Translations under genes and position numbers: made by a program
NCBI RefSeq assembly: GCF_010731635.1
Contig: NZ_AP022583.1
Span: forward strand, 1,488,001 to 1,552,000
Direction: 5' to 3'
Length of the DNA stretch: 64,000 nucleotides
Source: Mycobacterium noviomagense
Lineage (GTDB): Bacteria > Actinomycetota > Actinomycetes > Mycobacteriales > Mycobacteriaceae
Shown: positions 21,320 to 30,423 of the stretch, one piece after another
How the letters are laid out: every line of letters begins with the position of its first letter
Position numbering within the stretch: position 1 is the stretch's first letter
Notes under the pieces: model-generated
The model's input: the letters and a program-made list of their open reading frames with translations, nothing else
Told to the model about the DNA's origin: nothing
The model's database searches: none

Positions 21320-21721
21320 GTGGCCGGTACGCTCGTCGACTCAAACGTGCTGCTCGATCTGTTCACCGAGGACCCCCGCTGGTGTGACTGGTCTGAGGTG
21401 CGGCTTGCCAACGCCTTTGACCGTGGGGCAACGCTGATCAATCCGATCGTCTATGCCGAGGTCTCAATCGGCTTTGAGCGGATCGAAGAACTCGAGCAGG
21501 CATTGCCAGTGGAGCTTCAACGCGAGGCCTTGCCATGGGAAGCGGCCTTTCTGGCCGGCAAATGCTTCATCGAATATCGGCGACGGGGAGGCCAGAAGCG
21601 CTCGCCGCTGCCGGATTTCTACATTGGTGCCCACGCCGCGGTGACCGGACGTGCGCTACTGACGCGCGATCCCCGCCGCTATCGGTCGTTCTTTGGCCGC
21701 CTCGAGCTGATCTCGCCGTGA
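21320..21721 (+). CDS. vapC: VapC-type PIN-domain ribonuclease toxin
   Basis: 133 aa from a GTG start. PIN active-site acids: Asp7 (TLVDSNVLLD), Glu47 (IVYAEVSIG) and Asp99 (PLPDFYIGAHA), with LLTRDPRRYRSFF near the end. VapC toxins are Mg-dependent RNases cutting tRNA or rRNA and held inactive by VapB. The cassette is inserted between two paralogous giant regulators. Confidence 0.93.
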   Translation: MAGTLVDSNVLLDLFTEDPRWCDWSEVRLANAFDRGATLINPIVYAEVSIGFERIEELEQALPVELQREALPWEAAFLAGKCFIEYRRRGGQKRSPLPDFYIGAHAAVTGRALLTRDPRRYRSFFGRLELISP

Positions 21722-21767
21722 ACGTCACAACTTCGACGCCCAAGTAGTCGTTGGTGTAGACACACGC

Positions 21768-24700
21768 TCAGTGCCGTGCTGCTTCTTGGACGAGCTGCAC
21801 GCGTGAGGTGAGGCCGAGTTTGCTGTAGACGTGGGTGAGGTGGGATTGCACGGTCCGCGGTGAGACGAAAAGCCTTGTGGCGATGTCCTTGTTGGGCAGC
21901 CCTTCGCCGACCAATCGGACGACGTCGCGCTCGGTCGGAGTCAGCGATCCCCAGCCACTGGTGGAGCGTCGGCGCTCGCCGCGACCGCGTTGGGCATACG
22001 CGATCGCTTCCTCCATCGAGAGGGCAGCACCTTCGGCCCAGGCGACGTCAAAATCCTGCTGCCCCAACGCGTCCCGAACTGCCGCCACCGCGGCGTCGTA
22101 GCCTGCCTGATACATCGGGAAGTGGGCTTGCCCGGTGCGCTGCCGGATGGCATCGGCCGCGCCGAACAGCCGCGCCGCGTTGTGATGGTTGGCGCCGTCG
22201 GCGGCCAACCGGGCCAGGCATTCCACGGTGTCGGGCAGGCGCAGATATCCGTGGGTGCGGGCGGCGATCGCCAGGGCCTCATGCGCGTCGCGCTCGGCCT
22301 GCTCCGGCTCACCCTGGGCGATCGCCACGTAGGCGCGCGCCGTCAGCGCGACCATCTGGTACCAGCCCGGTACCACCGCGACGGTGTCGTCAGCCCACCG
22401 GCGAGCAGCGGCCAGATCACCGCACGCCAGGGCAGCCTCGGCCAGCGGGTTGGCGCCCCGGATGAAGACCTCGCGCTGCGGAACGGTGTGCCGCCAGGCC
22501 ACCTCGCAGGCCTGCCTCGCGGCAGCAGTGTCGCCGCCGGCCAGGGCGGCTTGGGCGAACACTGCATACACCGCGTCGCGGTAGACCCCGCCGATCGCAT
22601 CCGAGACGGCGAGTGCGGATTGGGCCGCGGCGTACGCGGCGACCGCGTGTCCTTGGTATGCGAGCACCAGGCCCTGGCTCACATAACCAAGGACCGCCGT
22701 GATCAGGTGGCCAGCCGCCTGCGCATCCTCGGCTGACGAACGGAGAACCCGGCTGGCGTCAGCGAGATTTCCCTGCGCCGCCATCGCGAAGCCCAACCAC
22801 GCGCGGCAGTTCCCCGACAGGAACCGGTCGCCCAGCGCGTCGGCAAGGTCTCGTCCTTCCTCGGCGGCCGCGCGCGCTGCCGTCGGCTCGCCGGCAATAC
22901 CAGCGGTGCCCGCCATCCACAGGAGGATTCCGCATAGCGTCCAACGATCACCGGCCGCGCGGGCCAAGTCGATCGCCTCGGCGAAGTATGGTGTGGCCAC
23001 CTCGGCGGTGTAGGCACCAAGCATCCCGCACGCCATGAGGGCTCGAGTGATCAATCCCGGGTCGTCGAGCTCACGGGCGATGGCCAGGGCTTCCCGCGCC
23101 TGATCCAGGCTCGCGGCGACGCCCGTCGACGCCGCGAGGAAGCTATTGTCCGCGACCGCGCGCACCCAGACGGCCGGCGCCACCTCCGGGTGGCGCTCAT
23201 CGGTTAAGACGGCGTCGAACCCGGCCAATCCTTCCCGGACACGTCCGCGCCGTTCCCAGAACGGATACAGCGACGACACCAGCCGCAACGCCGTCTCGAC
23301 ATCGGAATTCTCCCGGCTCCAGGCGAACGCGGCGCGCAGATTGTCGATCTCGACGTCCGCCCACTGCACCAGCCGCTCATCGCCGGCCTGCACCTGCGAT
23401 TCCAGCGCGGCGGCGGCTTGCGTGTAGTAGTCGCGGTGACGGGTGCGCACATCGACGGCTTCCCCGGATTCGCTGAGCTTCTCCAACCCGTACTGGCGCA
23501 CCGTCTCCAACAACCGGTACCGCATGCCGCCGCCGGCCTCCTCGGCGACCACCAGGGATTTGTCGACCAACAGGCTCAGTTGGTCAAGGATTTGGTAGCC
23601 CTCCACATCGCTGCTGGCGCCGACCGTCTGGGCGGCATCCAGGTCGAATCCGCCCATGAACGCCGCCAGCCGGCGGAACAACACCCGTTCGGGCTCGGTC
23701 AGCAGCGCATGCGACCAATCCACCGAAGCCCGCAACGTCTGCTGGCGCCGCACGGCGGTTCGTGCTCCGCCGGTCAGTAACCGGAACCGATCGTGGAGGC
23801 TGTCGACGATTTGCGTCAGCGACAACGCACGGGTGCGTGCCGCAGCGAGCTCGATGGCCAGCGGCATGCCATCGAGCCGCCGACAGATCTCGGTGACGAG
23901 GCCGACGTTGTCGTCGCTGACACGAAAGTCGGGTCGGATTCGCCGGGCCCGGTCGGTGAACAGCTCGATGGCCTCTTCGTCCACTGATAGCGATGGCACG
24001 CGCCAGGTCAGCTCACCGGGTAGGCCGAGCGGTTCGCGGCTGGTGGTCAGAATTGTCAGTTGCGGGCAGGCATCGAAGAGCTCGCCGATCATCTGGCCGC
24101 ACGCGTCGAGGAGGTGCTCGCAGTTGTCAAGAAGCAGCAGCATTTTGCGGTCGCCGACGAAACTCAGGAGTATTTCCATGGTCGAGCGGCCCGGTTGATC
24201 GGGTAGGCCAAGCGTGCGGGCGACGGTCAACGGCACCGCGACGGGATTGGTGACCGGTGCCAGGTCGATGAACCAGACGCCGTCCGGAAACTCGCCGACG
24301 AGCCCGGCGGTGACCTGCACGGCCAGTCGCGTCTTTCCGGCGCCACCGGCCCCGGTCAAGGTGACAAGCCGGTTGTCGGCGATGATCTGCCGCAACCGGA
24401 TGCTTTCGGTTTGTCGGCCAATGAAATTGGTTAGCTGGGCCGGAAGATGCTGTGACACCGTGGCTTTGGCGACGCGCAGCGGCGGAAATTCGTTGCGCAG
24501 ATCGGGATGGCACAGTTGCACAACCCGTTCCGGGCGAGCGACGCCACGCAGCTCGTGCGTGCCCAGGCCGGTCAGCCAAGCGTCGGCGGGCAGCGCGTCA
24601 ACGACGAGATCCTCGGTCGTGCCCGAAAGCACGGTCTGGCCACCATGAGCCAAATCCCGCAGCCGCGCCGTCCGATTGATGGTCGGGCCGATGTAATTGC

Positions 24701-25070
24701 CCTCATCGCGCAACTGGACCTCGCCGGTGTGTACGCCGATCCGCAGCCTGATTGGGGCCAGCGGCGCCCGCTGCAATTCCAATGCACATGCCACCGCATC
24801 GCTAGCCCGCGCGAATGCCACCACAAAGCTGTCACCCTCGCCTTGTTCCACAGGGCGCGCCCCGCCAAAAGACGTGAGCAGATCGGACAGCGCGTGATCC
24901 AGCCGAGTGAACGCCGCGGTCATCTCCTCGGGCTGGGTTTCCCATAGCCGCGTGGAGCCTTCGACGTCTGCCAACAGCAGCGTCACCGTGCCCGTCGGCA
25001 AAAGCGCGCTCACGCCAAGCTCACTCCAGTCCACCAGCGGTATGTCCGCGCGTGGATCGATCTGGCTCAT
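21768..25070 (-). CDS. Cyclase / NB-ARC ATPase / LuxR-HTH giant regulator, copy 2
   Basis: 1100 aa from the ATG at 25070 (MSQIDPRADIPLVDWSELG); the frame runs 32 codons further with no coding character. Same order as copy 1: cyclase (LLADVEGSTRLWETQ, GEGDSF, INRTARL), ATPase with Walker A TGAGGAGKT, the near-invariant LTGGARTAVRRQQTLRASVD segment, a divergent TPR-like middle, and LuxR HTH (LTPTERDVVRLVGEGLPNKD). The N-terminal half and HTH are much closer to copies 1 and 3 than the sensor-like middle. Confidence 0.9.
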   Translation of the reverse strand: MSQIDPRADIPLVDWSELGVSALLPTGTVTLLLADVEGSTRLWETQPEEMTAAFTRLDHALSDLLTSFGGARPVEQGEGDSFVVAFARASDAVACALELQRAPLAPIRLRIGVHTGEVQLRDEGNYIGPTINRTARLRDLAHGGQTVLSGTTEDLVVDALPADAWLTGLGTHELRGVARPERVVQLCHPDLRNEFPPLRVAKATVSQHLPAQLTNFIGRQTESIRLRQIIADNRLVTLTGAGGAGKTRLAVQVTAGLVGEFPDGVWFIDLAPVTNPVAVPLTVARTLGLPDQPGRSTMEILLSFVGDRKMLLLLDNCEHLLDACGQMIGELFDACPQLTILTTSREPLGLPGELTWRVPSLSVDEEAIELFTDRARRIRPDFRVSDDNVGLVTEICRRLDGMPLAIELAAARTRALSLTQIVDSLHDRFRLLTGGARTAVRRQQTLRASVDWSHALLTEPERVLFRRLAAFMGGFDLDAAQTVGASSDVEGYQILDQLSLLVDKSLVVAEEAGGGMRYRLLETVRQYGLEKLSESGEAVDVRTRHRDYYTQAAAALESQVQAGDERLVQWADVEIDNLRAAFAWSRENSDVETALRLVSSLYPFWERRGRVREGLAGFDAVLTDERHPEVAPAVWVRAVADNSFLAASTGVAASLDQAREALAIARELDDPGLITRALMACGMLGAYTAEVATPYFAEAIDLARAAGDRWTLCGILLWMAGTAGIAGEPTAARAAAEEGRDLADALGDRFLSGNCRAWLGFAMAAQGNLADASRVLRSSAEDAQAAGHLITAVLGYVSQGLVLAYQGHAVAAYAAAQSALAVSDAIGGVYRDAVYAVFAQAALAGGDTAAARQACEVAWRHTVPQREVFIRGANPLAEAALACGDLAAARRWADDTVAVVPGWYQMVALTARAYVAIAQGEPEQAERDAHEALAIAARTHGYLRLPDTVECLARLAADGANHHNAARLFGAADAIRQRTGQAHFPMYQAGYDAAVAAVRDALGQQDFDVAWAEGAALSMEEAIAYAQRGRGERRRSTSGWGSLTPTERDVVRLVGEGLPNKDIATRLFVSPRTVQSHLTHVYSKLGLTSRVQLVQEAARH

Positions 25071-25099
25071 GCTAGCCAGCGTGCGGCCGCAGCAAGCAG

Positions 25100-25122
25100 A
25101 AAACATCAGCGGAAACGCGCAT
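25100..25122 (-). promoter_or_regulatory. Conserved upstream element, copy 2
   Basis: Plus-strand AAACATCAGCGGAAACGCGC (within 25100-25122), 30 bp upstream of the start codon. It is identical over 23 bp to the element upstream of copy 3. Confidence 0.45.
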
Positions 25123-25308
25123 CTTCGACACCTTGTGCAGCGCAAATGCGTGATTCGACCCGCCACAACCGTGTTGGTTTATCGGTGCGTGCACCGCGCT
25201 ACACGCTGACATTTCCGACCCCGGGCGCGCGGATCTCCGTATTTCGCCCGATGGCGTGGGCCCGCCGTCAGCCGATAGTCGACTCAGAACCGAGCCACGG
25301 AGGCCACA

Positions 25309-26580
25309 GTGACCATCGAGAAGACCATCGAGAAGACCATCGAGAAGAACACCGAGACGTCGACCCGCTGCCCGAGCGTTTTCGAAGCGGGCCTGCCCTC
25401 GGTTGACTACTTGCACTTACATGACCCGTTCGATGCGCACCGCGTGATCGCCGCGGCGCGCCAGCAGGCGCCGATCGCCATGGGACGCTATGCACCCGAA
25501 GTATTGAGTTATGGACTGGTGCGCGCCGTGCTGCGCGACCCGCGCTTCGTCACCGCCAGCGGAGTCGGCCTTGACCTGCAGGGCATCACGTCGGGCCCGC
25601 TGTGGGAGCGGGCGATCACCAGCATCCTGAGCCTCGACGGCGAGGCGCACCACCGGTTGCGCCGACTCGTCTCCAAGTCGTTCGCACCGCGCGGCGCCGA
25701 ACGCCTGCGCGCGCTGGCCATCGAGGTCATTACCGAACTCGTCGACCCGCTCACCCGAGCCGGGCGCTGCGACGTGGTCAGCGACATCGCCCGCGGGTAC
25801 CCAACGCCGGTCATTTGCGCCCTGCTGGGCACGCCGCGCGAAGACTGGCCGCTGTTTTCCACCTGGGCTGACGACATCAAAAAAGTCTTCGACTGGAACG
25901 TCGCCAATGACGGGCCGGTGATCCTGACAGCCTGGGAGCAGCTCGACGCCTACCTCGAGGACATGATCGAGCGCCGGCGCCACACCCTGACCGACGACCT
26001 GATCTCGGACCTGATCCGCGCCGAATACGACGGCGACCGCCTCACCCATGTCGAACTCGTCAGGCTGGCCAGCACCCTGCTGATCGGCGGCACCGACACC
26101 ACCCGCAATCAGCTGGCCGCCGCGGTACAAGTGCTGGCCGACCACCCCGACCAATGGTCAATGCTTGCAGCACATCCCGAACTGGCCACCGACGCCGTTC
26201 ACGAGCTCATGCGCCACTGCCCGATCGTTTTCGGGGTCCCCCGTAAGGCCGCCGAAGACATCGAATTGGCCGGGGTCACCATCCCCGCCGGCACCCTGGT
26301 GCTGGCCAACACCGCCTCGGCCAACCGCGATCCCGCCGTCTACGACGAACCCGATCGCCTCGACATCACCCGCAACGATCCGCCCGCCATGCTGACCTTC
26401 GGCGGCGGAACGCACTACTGCCTGGGCGCACACCTGGCCCGGCTCGAGCTCACCGAGGCGCTGCGCATCATCACCCAGCGCATGCCCAACCCCCGCCGTA
26501 CCCAGCCCGCGCAATGGAAGGCGATGACCGGAATCGTCGGCCCGATCAGTGTGCCGCTCGAATTCGACAGTGGCTGCTGA
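25309..26580 (+). CDS. Cytochrome P450
   Basis: 423 aa from a GTG start. I-helix oxygen-binding motif LIGGTDTTRNQ, K-helix E-x-x-R region (ELMRHCPIVFGVPRKA), and heme-binding loop FGGGTHYCLGAH with thiolate Cys371. Soluble bacterial class I type, needing ferredoxin and reductase, none of which is adjacent. Residues 2-13 are three exact copies of TIEK encoded by a 12-bp tandem repeat (25312-25347), so the N-terminal tail length may vary. Substrate unknown. Confidence 0.95.
   Translation: MTIEKTIEKTIEKNTETSTRCPSVFEAGLPSVDYLHLHDPFDAHRVIAAARQQAPIAMGRYAPEVLSYGLVRAVLRDPRFVTASGVGLDLQGITSGPLWERAITSILSLDGEAHHRLRRLVSKSFAPRGAERLRALAIEVITELVDPLTRAGRCDVVSDIARGYPTPVICALLGTPREDWPLFSTWADDIKKVFDWNVANDGPVILTAWEQLDAYLEDMIERRRHTLTDDLISDLIRAEYDGDRLTHVELVRLASTLLIGGTDTTRNQLAAAVQVLADHPDQWSMLAAHPELATDAVHELMRHCPIVFGVPRKAAEDIELAGVTIPAGTLVLANTASANRDPAVYDEPDRLDITRNDPPAMLTFGGGTHYCLGAHLARLELTEALRIITQRMPNPRRTQPAQWKAMTGIVGPISVPLEFDSGC
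25312..25347 (+). repeat. Three tandem copies of a 12-bp coding repeat
   Basis: ACCATCGAGAAG repeated three times, encoding Thr-Ile-Glu-Lys in the N-terminus of the P450. Confidence 0.95.
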
Positions 26581-26583
26581 CAT

Positions 26584-29500
26584 TCAGGCGTGACGGGCTG
26601 CTTCCTGGACAAGCTGCACACGGGAGGTCAGGCCGAGTTTGGTGTAGACATGGGTCAGATGCGATTGCACCGTGCGGGGTGAGACGAAAAGCCTTGTGGC
26701 GATGTCGTTGTTGGCCAGTCCTTCGCTGACCAGTTGCACCACTTGATGTTCCGTCGCGGTAAGCGAGGCCCAGCCGCTACTGGGTCGTTTGCGTTGGCCG
26801 CGGCCACGCTGGGCGTAGGTGATCGCATCCTTGGTGGACAACGCCGTGCCCTCCGCCCAAGCCGAATCAAACTCGCTGTCGCCCAAGGCGTCCCGCAACG
26901 ACACGGCCGACGCTTCGTAGCCCGCATCCCAGACCTTGAAGCGCACTGAACCCATGCGCTGCCGGATGGCGTACGCCGCGCCCAACAGCCGCGCCGCTTC
27001 ATGATGACGATCGGCCTCGCCGGCCAGAACGGCGAGGCATTCGAGGATGTCTGGGATGAACAGGTGCAACTCGAGTTCAGCGGCACGCGTGAGCGCGTCA
27101 CGGGCGTCACGCTCGGCCTGCTCCGGGTCACCCTGCGCGATCGCAATGCGGGCGCGGGTCGTTAGCGCCCGCGACAAGACAAAGCCAGTCGCGGCGGTAA
27201 CGGCTTCGTTGGCCCGGCTACGCGCTGTGAGCAGGTTCCCGCCCGCGAGCGCGGCTTCCGCACTGTACAGCAGCTGCACACCCGTCGTCTGCTGCCGGGC
27301 ACGCAAGTGCGGCCAGGCCTCGATCGCGCCCAGCGCCGTCGCAGCATCCCCGGCGGCCAAGGCCCCGACGACCACCGCCGCGTAGCCCATCGCTGAGAAC
27401 AGCCCGCCCGCATCGGCGGCCGCTTCGGTGGCCGCGTCGGCCGCGGCCCTCATCGCAGCCGGGTCACCCTGGAAGGCCAGCACGACTGCGTGCAACGCGA
27501 GACTTTGCGCCTCGCTGAGCTCGTCGTGAGCTGCCTTGGCCTCGGTCGCCAGCTCGGCGAATTGTGCGGCGGCGCCAGCCAGCTCGCCCAGATACATCTG
27601 TGCCCATCCGAGGATGTAGCGGCACCGGTGTGAGCCGTATCGGTCGCCGATCGCGACGGCGAGGTCGCGCCCTTGTTCGGCGGGCGCGCACGCAGCGGCC
27701 GGATCACCGCCGTTCAGCTCTGCGCCCGCCTGCGCGGTTAGGATTTGGCTCAGCAGCCACCGGTCTTGCAAGGCTGGGGCCAGCCCGAGCGCCTCAGCGA
27801 AGTACGGCCGGGCCGAGTCGGCGCTGACGACGCTGACGATGTAGCCGCAGGCGGCCAGCGCCCGCGCCAGCAGGGCCGGGTCGCCGACCTTGCGGGCGAT
27901 CGCCAGGGCTTGCTGAGCCTGATCCAAGCTGTCGGCGGCGCCCATCCAGATGGCCAGCATGGCCCTGTCGGCGAGTGCCCGTGCCCGCACCGAGGCGGCG
28001 ACGTCGTCGTGCCGCGCGTCGAGGTCGGCCAGCGCGGTGTCGAACCACACGAGCCCCTCCCGGAGGCGCCCACGCGCTTGCCATAACGGCTGCAGCGAGG
28101 ACGCCAGCGCCAACGCCAACTCGAGATCGGAACGTTCGAGGCTCCACCCGAATGCGGCGCGCAGGTTGTCGATCTCGGTTTGGGCCAGATCGAGTCGCTG
28201 CTCGTAGTCGGTGTCGGATGGCTGATCGAGTAGGGCCGCGAGTGCGGTGTAATGATCGCGGTGGCGGGTGCGCACGGTGTCGGCCTCGCCGGACTCGCCG
28301 AGCTTTTCCAGGGCGTACTGTCGGACCGTTTCGAGCAATCGGTATCGCGTTCGGCCTCGGGTGTTTTCGGCGACTACCAACGATTTGTCGACTAGTAGGG
28401 TGAGTTGATCGAGGACTTGGTAGCGCTGCAGTCCGTCGGCGCCTGCGACAGCCTGGACTGCGTCGATGTCGCACCCGCCGAGGAACACGGCCACTCGACG
28501 GAGCAGGATGCGTTCGGTTTCGGTGAGCAGCGCGTGCGACCAATCCACCGAAGCGCGCAGCGTCTGCTGGCGGCGAACCGCGGTGCGCGCGCCGCCGGTC
28601 AACAGGCGAAACCGGTCATGCAGGCTGTGGAGGATCTCGGCCACCGACAGCGCCCGCACCCGCGCGGCCGCGAGCTCGATCGCCAAGGGCATTCCATCCA
28701 ACCGCTGGCAGATTTCCGCGACGGTAGCGGCATTGTCGTCGGTAATGGCGAAGCCGGTCTGGGCCAGCCGAGCCCGGTCGGCGAACAACTCGATCGCTTC
28801 GTCGGCCGTCGACAGTGACGGCACCCGCCACGTCACCTCACCCGTCACGCCGATTGGCTCCCGACTGGTCGCCAGGAGCGTCAGCCCCGGCGCCGCACCC
28901 AACAGCGAGGCGACCAGATCGGCGCAAGCATCGAGCAGATGCTCGCAGTTGTCCAACACCACCAGCATGTGGCGGTCACGAATGAAACGAAGCAGTATGT
29001 CCATCGTCGAGCGGCCGGGCTGGTCGGTTAGACCCAGCGCGCGCGCCACAGTTACCGACACCACAGCGTGATCGGTGATCGGCGCCAAATCCACGTACCA
29101 GACCCCATCGGCGTATTCGGCGGCCAACTGGTTCGCGACTTCTATGGCCAGGCGCGTCTTGCCCACCCCGCCAGCGCCTGTCAGCGTTACCAACCGGCTC
29201 TGCGCCAACAGCTTTCGCACGTCGGTCAACTGTTCGCTGCGACCGACGAAGCTGGTGAACTGCGACGGGATATTGTGCGCAGCAATGCTTTTAGGCGTTC
29301 GCAACGGTGGGAACTCATTGCGGAGATCGGGATGGCACAGCTGCACGACCCGTTCGGGGCGCGGAACACCACGCAACTCGTGGGTCCCCAGATCGGTCAG
29401 CCACGCATCGGGTGGAAGCGCGTCGACAACTAATGCCTCGGTCACCCCCGACAGCACCGTCTGCCCGCCGTGGGCCAGATCCCGAAGCCGCGCTGTGCGA

Positions 29501-29895
29501 TTGATCGTCGGACCGATGTAGTTACCCTCATCGCGCAACTGGACCTCGCCGGTGTGCACGCCGATCCGCAAGCTGATCGGCGCCAATGGTGCCCGCTGCA
29601 GGTCAAGCGCGCACGCCACCGCGTCGCTGGCCCGCGCGAACGCAATGACGAAACTGTCGCCTTCACCTTGCTCCACCGGCCGGACCCCGCTATGGGCGTC
29701 AAGCAGATCCGTTAATTTGCGATCCAGCCGTGCGAACGCGGCGGTCATCTCCTCCGGCTGGGTCTCCCACAGCCGCGTGGAGCCTTCGACGTCAGCTAAT
29801 AGCAACGTCACGGTGCCAGTCGGCAGCAGCCCGCTCACGCCTAGTTCGCTCCAGTCCACCAGCGGCGTCTCCGCGCGTGGATCAATGTCGCTCAT
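26584..29895 (-). CDS. Cyclase / NB-ARC ATPase / LuxR-HTH giant regulator, copy 3
   Basis: 1103 aa from the ATG at 29895 (MSDIDPRAETPLVDWSELG). Cyclase residues conserved (LLADVEGST, GEGDSF, GPTINRTARL). Walker A is TGAGGVGKT and the ATPase segment MLVVLDNCEHLLD. The C-terminal LuxR HTH reads LTATEHQVVQLVSEGLANND. Its TPR-like region resembles copy 1 more than copy 2 (QPLWQARGR, AIRQRMGSVRFK). It ends 3 bp from the convergent P450 stop. Confidence 0.9.
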   Translation of the reverse strand: MSDIDPRAETPLVDWSELGVSGLLPTGTVTLLLADVEGSTRLWETQPEEMTAAFARLDRKLTDLLDAHSGVRPVEQGEGDSFVIAFARASDAVACALDLQRAPLAPISLRIGVHTGEVQLRDEGNYIGPTINRTARLRDLAHGGQTVLSGVTEALVVDALPPDAWLTDLGTHELRGVPRPERVVQLCHPDLRNEFPPLRTPKSIAAHNIPSQFTSFVGRSEQLTDVRKLLAQSRLVTLTGAGGVGKTRLAIEVANQLAAEYADGVWYVDLAPITDHAVVSVTVARALGLTDQPGRSTMDILLRFIRDRHMLVVLDNCEHLLDACADLVASLLGAAPGLTLLATSREPIGVTGEVTWRVPSLSTADEAIELFADRARLAQTGFAITDDNAATVAEICQRLDGMPLAIELAAARVRALSVAEILHSLHDRFRLLTGGARTAVRRQQTLRASVDWSHALLTETERILLRRVAVFLGGCDIDAVQAVAGADGLQRYQVLDQLTLLVDKSLVVAENTRGRTRYRLLETVRQYALEKLGESGEADTVRTRHRDHYTALAALLDQPSDTDYEQRLDLAQTEIDNLRAAFGWSLERSDLELALALASSLQPLWQARGRLREGLVWFDTALADLDARHDDVAASVRARALADRAMLAIWMGAADSLDQAQQALAIARKVGDPALLARALAACGYIVSVVSADSARPYFAEALGLAPALQDRWLLSQILTAQAGAELNGGDPAAACAPAEQGRDLAVAIGDRYGSHRCRYILGWAQMYLGELAGAAAQFAELATEAKAAHDELSEAQSLALHAVVLAFQGDPAAMRAAADAATEAAADAGGLFSAMGYAAVVVGALAAGDAATALGAIEAWPHLRARQQTTGVQLLYSAEAALAGGNLLTARSRANEAVTAATGFVLSRALTTRARIAIAQGDPEQAERDARDALTRAAELELHLFIPDILECLAVLAGEADRHHEAARLLGAAYAIRQRMGSVRFKVWDAGYEASAVSLRDALGDSEFDSAWAEGTALSTKDAITYAQRGRGQRKRPSSGWASLTATEHQVVQLVSEGLANNDIATRLFVSPRTVQSHLTHVYTKLGLTSRVQLVQEAARHA

Positions 29896-29925
29896 GCTAG
29901 CCAGCATGGGGTCACTGCGACCTGT

Positions 29926-29948
29926 AAAACATCAGCGGAAACGCGCAT
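29926..29948 (-). promoter_or_regulatory. Conserved upstream element, copy 3
   Basis: Plus-strand AAACATCAGCGGAAACGCGC within this interval, 31 bp upstream of the copy 3 start. Similarity with copy 2 continues further upstream (CAGCGCAAAT.TGCG). Confidence 0.45.
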
Positions 29949-30027
29949 GTTTGGCACCGCATCCAGCGCAAATATGCGATCCGGCCCGGCACTAGTCCGC
30001 GTTTTCCACCGCACGGCCGACAAAAGG

Positions 30028-30200
30028 CTGAGCCGCGCGAACGCCGCCGTCATCTGCTCGGGCCGGCTCTCCCACAACCCGGTGGAGTTTTCGACGTCAG
30101 CCAACAGCAGCGTCACCGTGCCCGTCGGCAAAAGCCCGCTCACGCCAAGCTCACTCCAGTCCACCAGCGGCGTGTCCGCGCGTGGATCGATCTCGCTCAT
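30028..30200 (-). pseudogene. Truncated fourth copy of the cyclase/LuxR regulator (N-terminus only)
   Basis: From the ATG at 30200 the frame encodes 58 or so residues matching the other copies (MSEIDPRADTPLVDWSELG, LLADVENST, TAAFARLS). It then loses similarity at about 30028 and runs on in unrelated sequence to a stop near 29892. The GEGDSF Asp, ATPase and HTH are all missing, and ADVEGST has become ADVENST. Its start is preceded by the same upstream element as the intact copies. It looks like a recombination remnant. Confidence 0.85.
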
Positions 30201-30229
30201 GCTAGCCAGCATGCGGCGGGCCAGAGCCC

Positions 30230-30251
30230 CAAACATCAGCGAAAACGCGCA
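30230..30251 (-). promoter_or_regulatory. Conserved upstream element, copy 4
   Basis: Plus-strand CAAACATCAGCGAAAACGCG in this interval, 30 bp upstream of the start of the truncated copy. Confidence 0.4.
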
Positions 30252-30423
30252 GAGGAAGGGTCCCCACACGCCGATTTCGTCCGAACCATTAGCACCCCGA
30301 GGTGAAGACCCGATCAGCAATGCCCGTCCCATGGGCCTGTCGATGTTGCGGGGTGTTTGCAATTGACAGGGCAGGACTAAACTATGCCGCGTGGCCGCGT
30401 CATGGGCCTGGAGGCACCCTACG

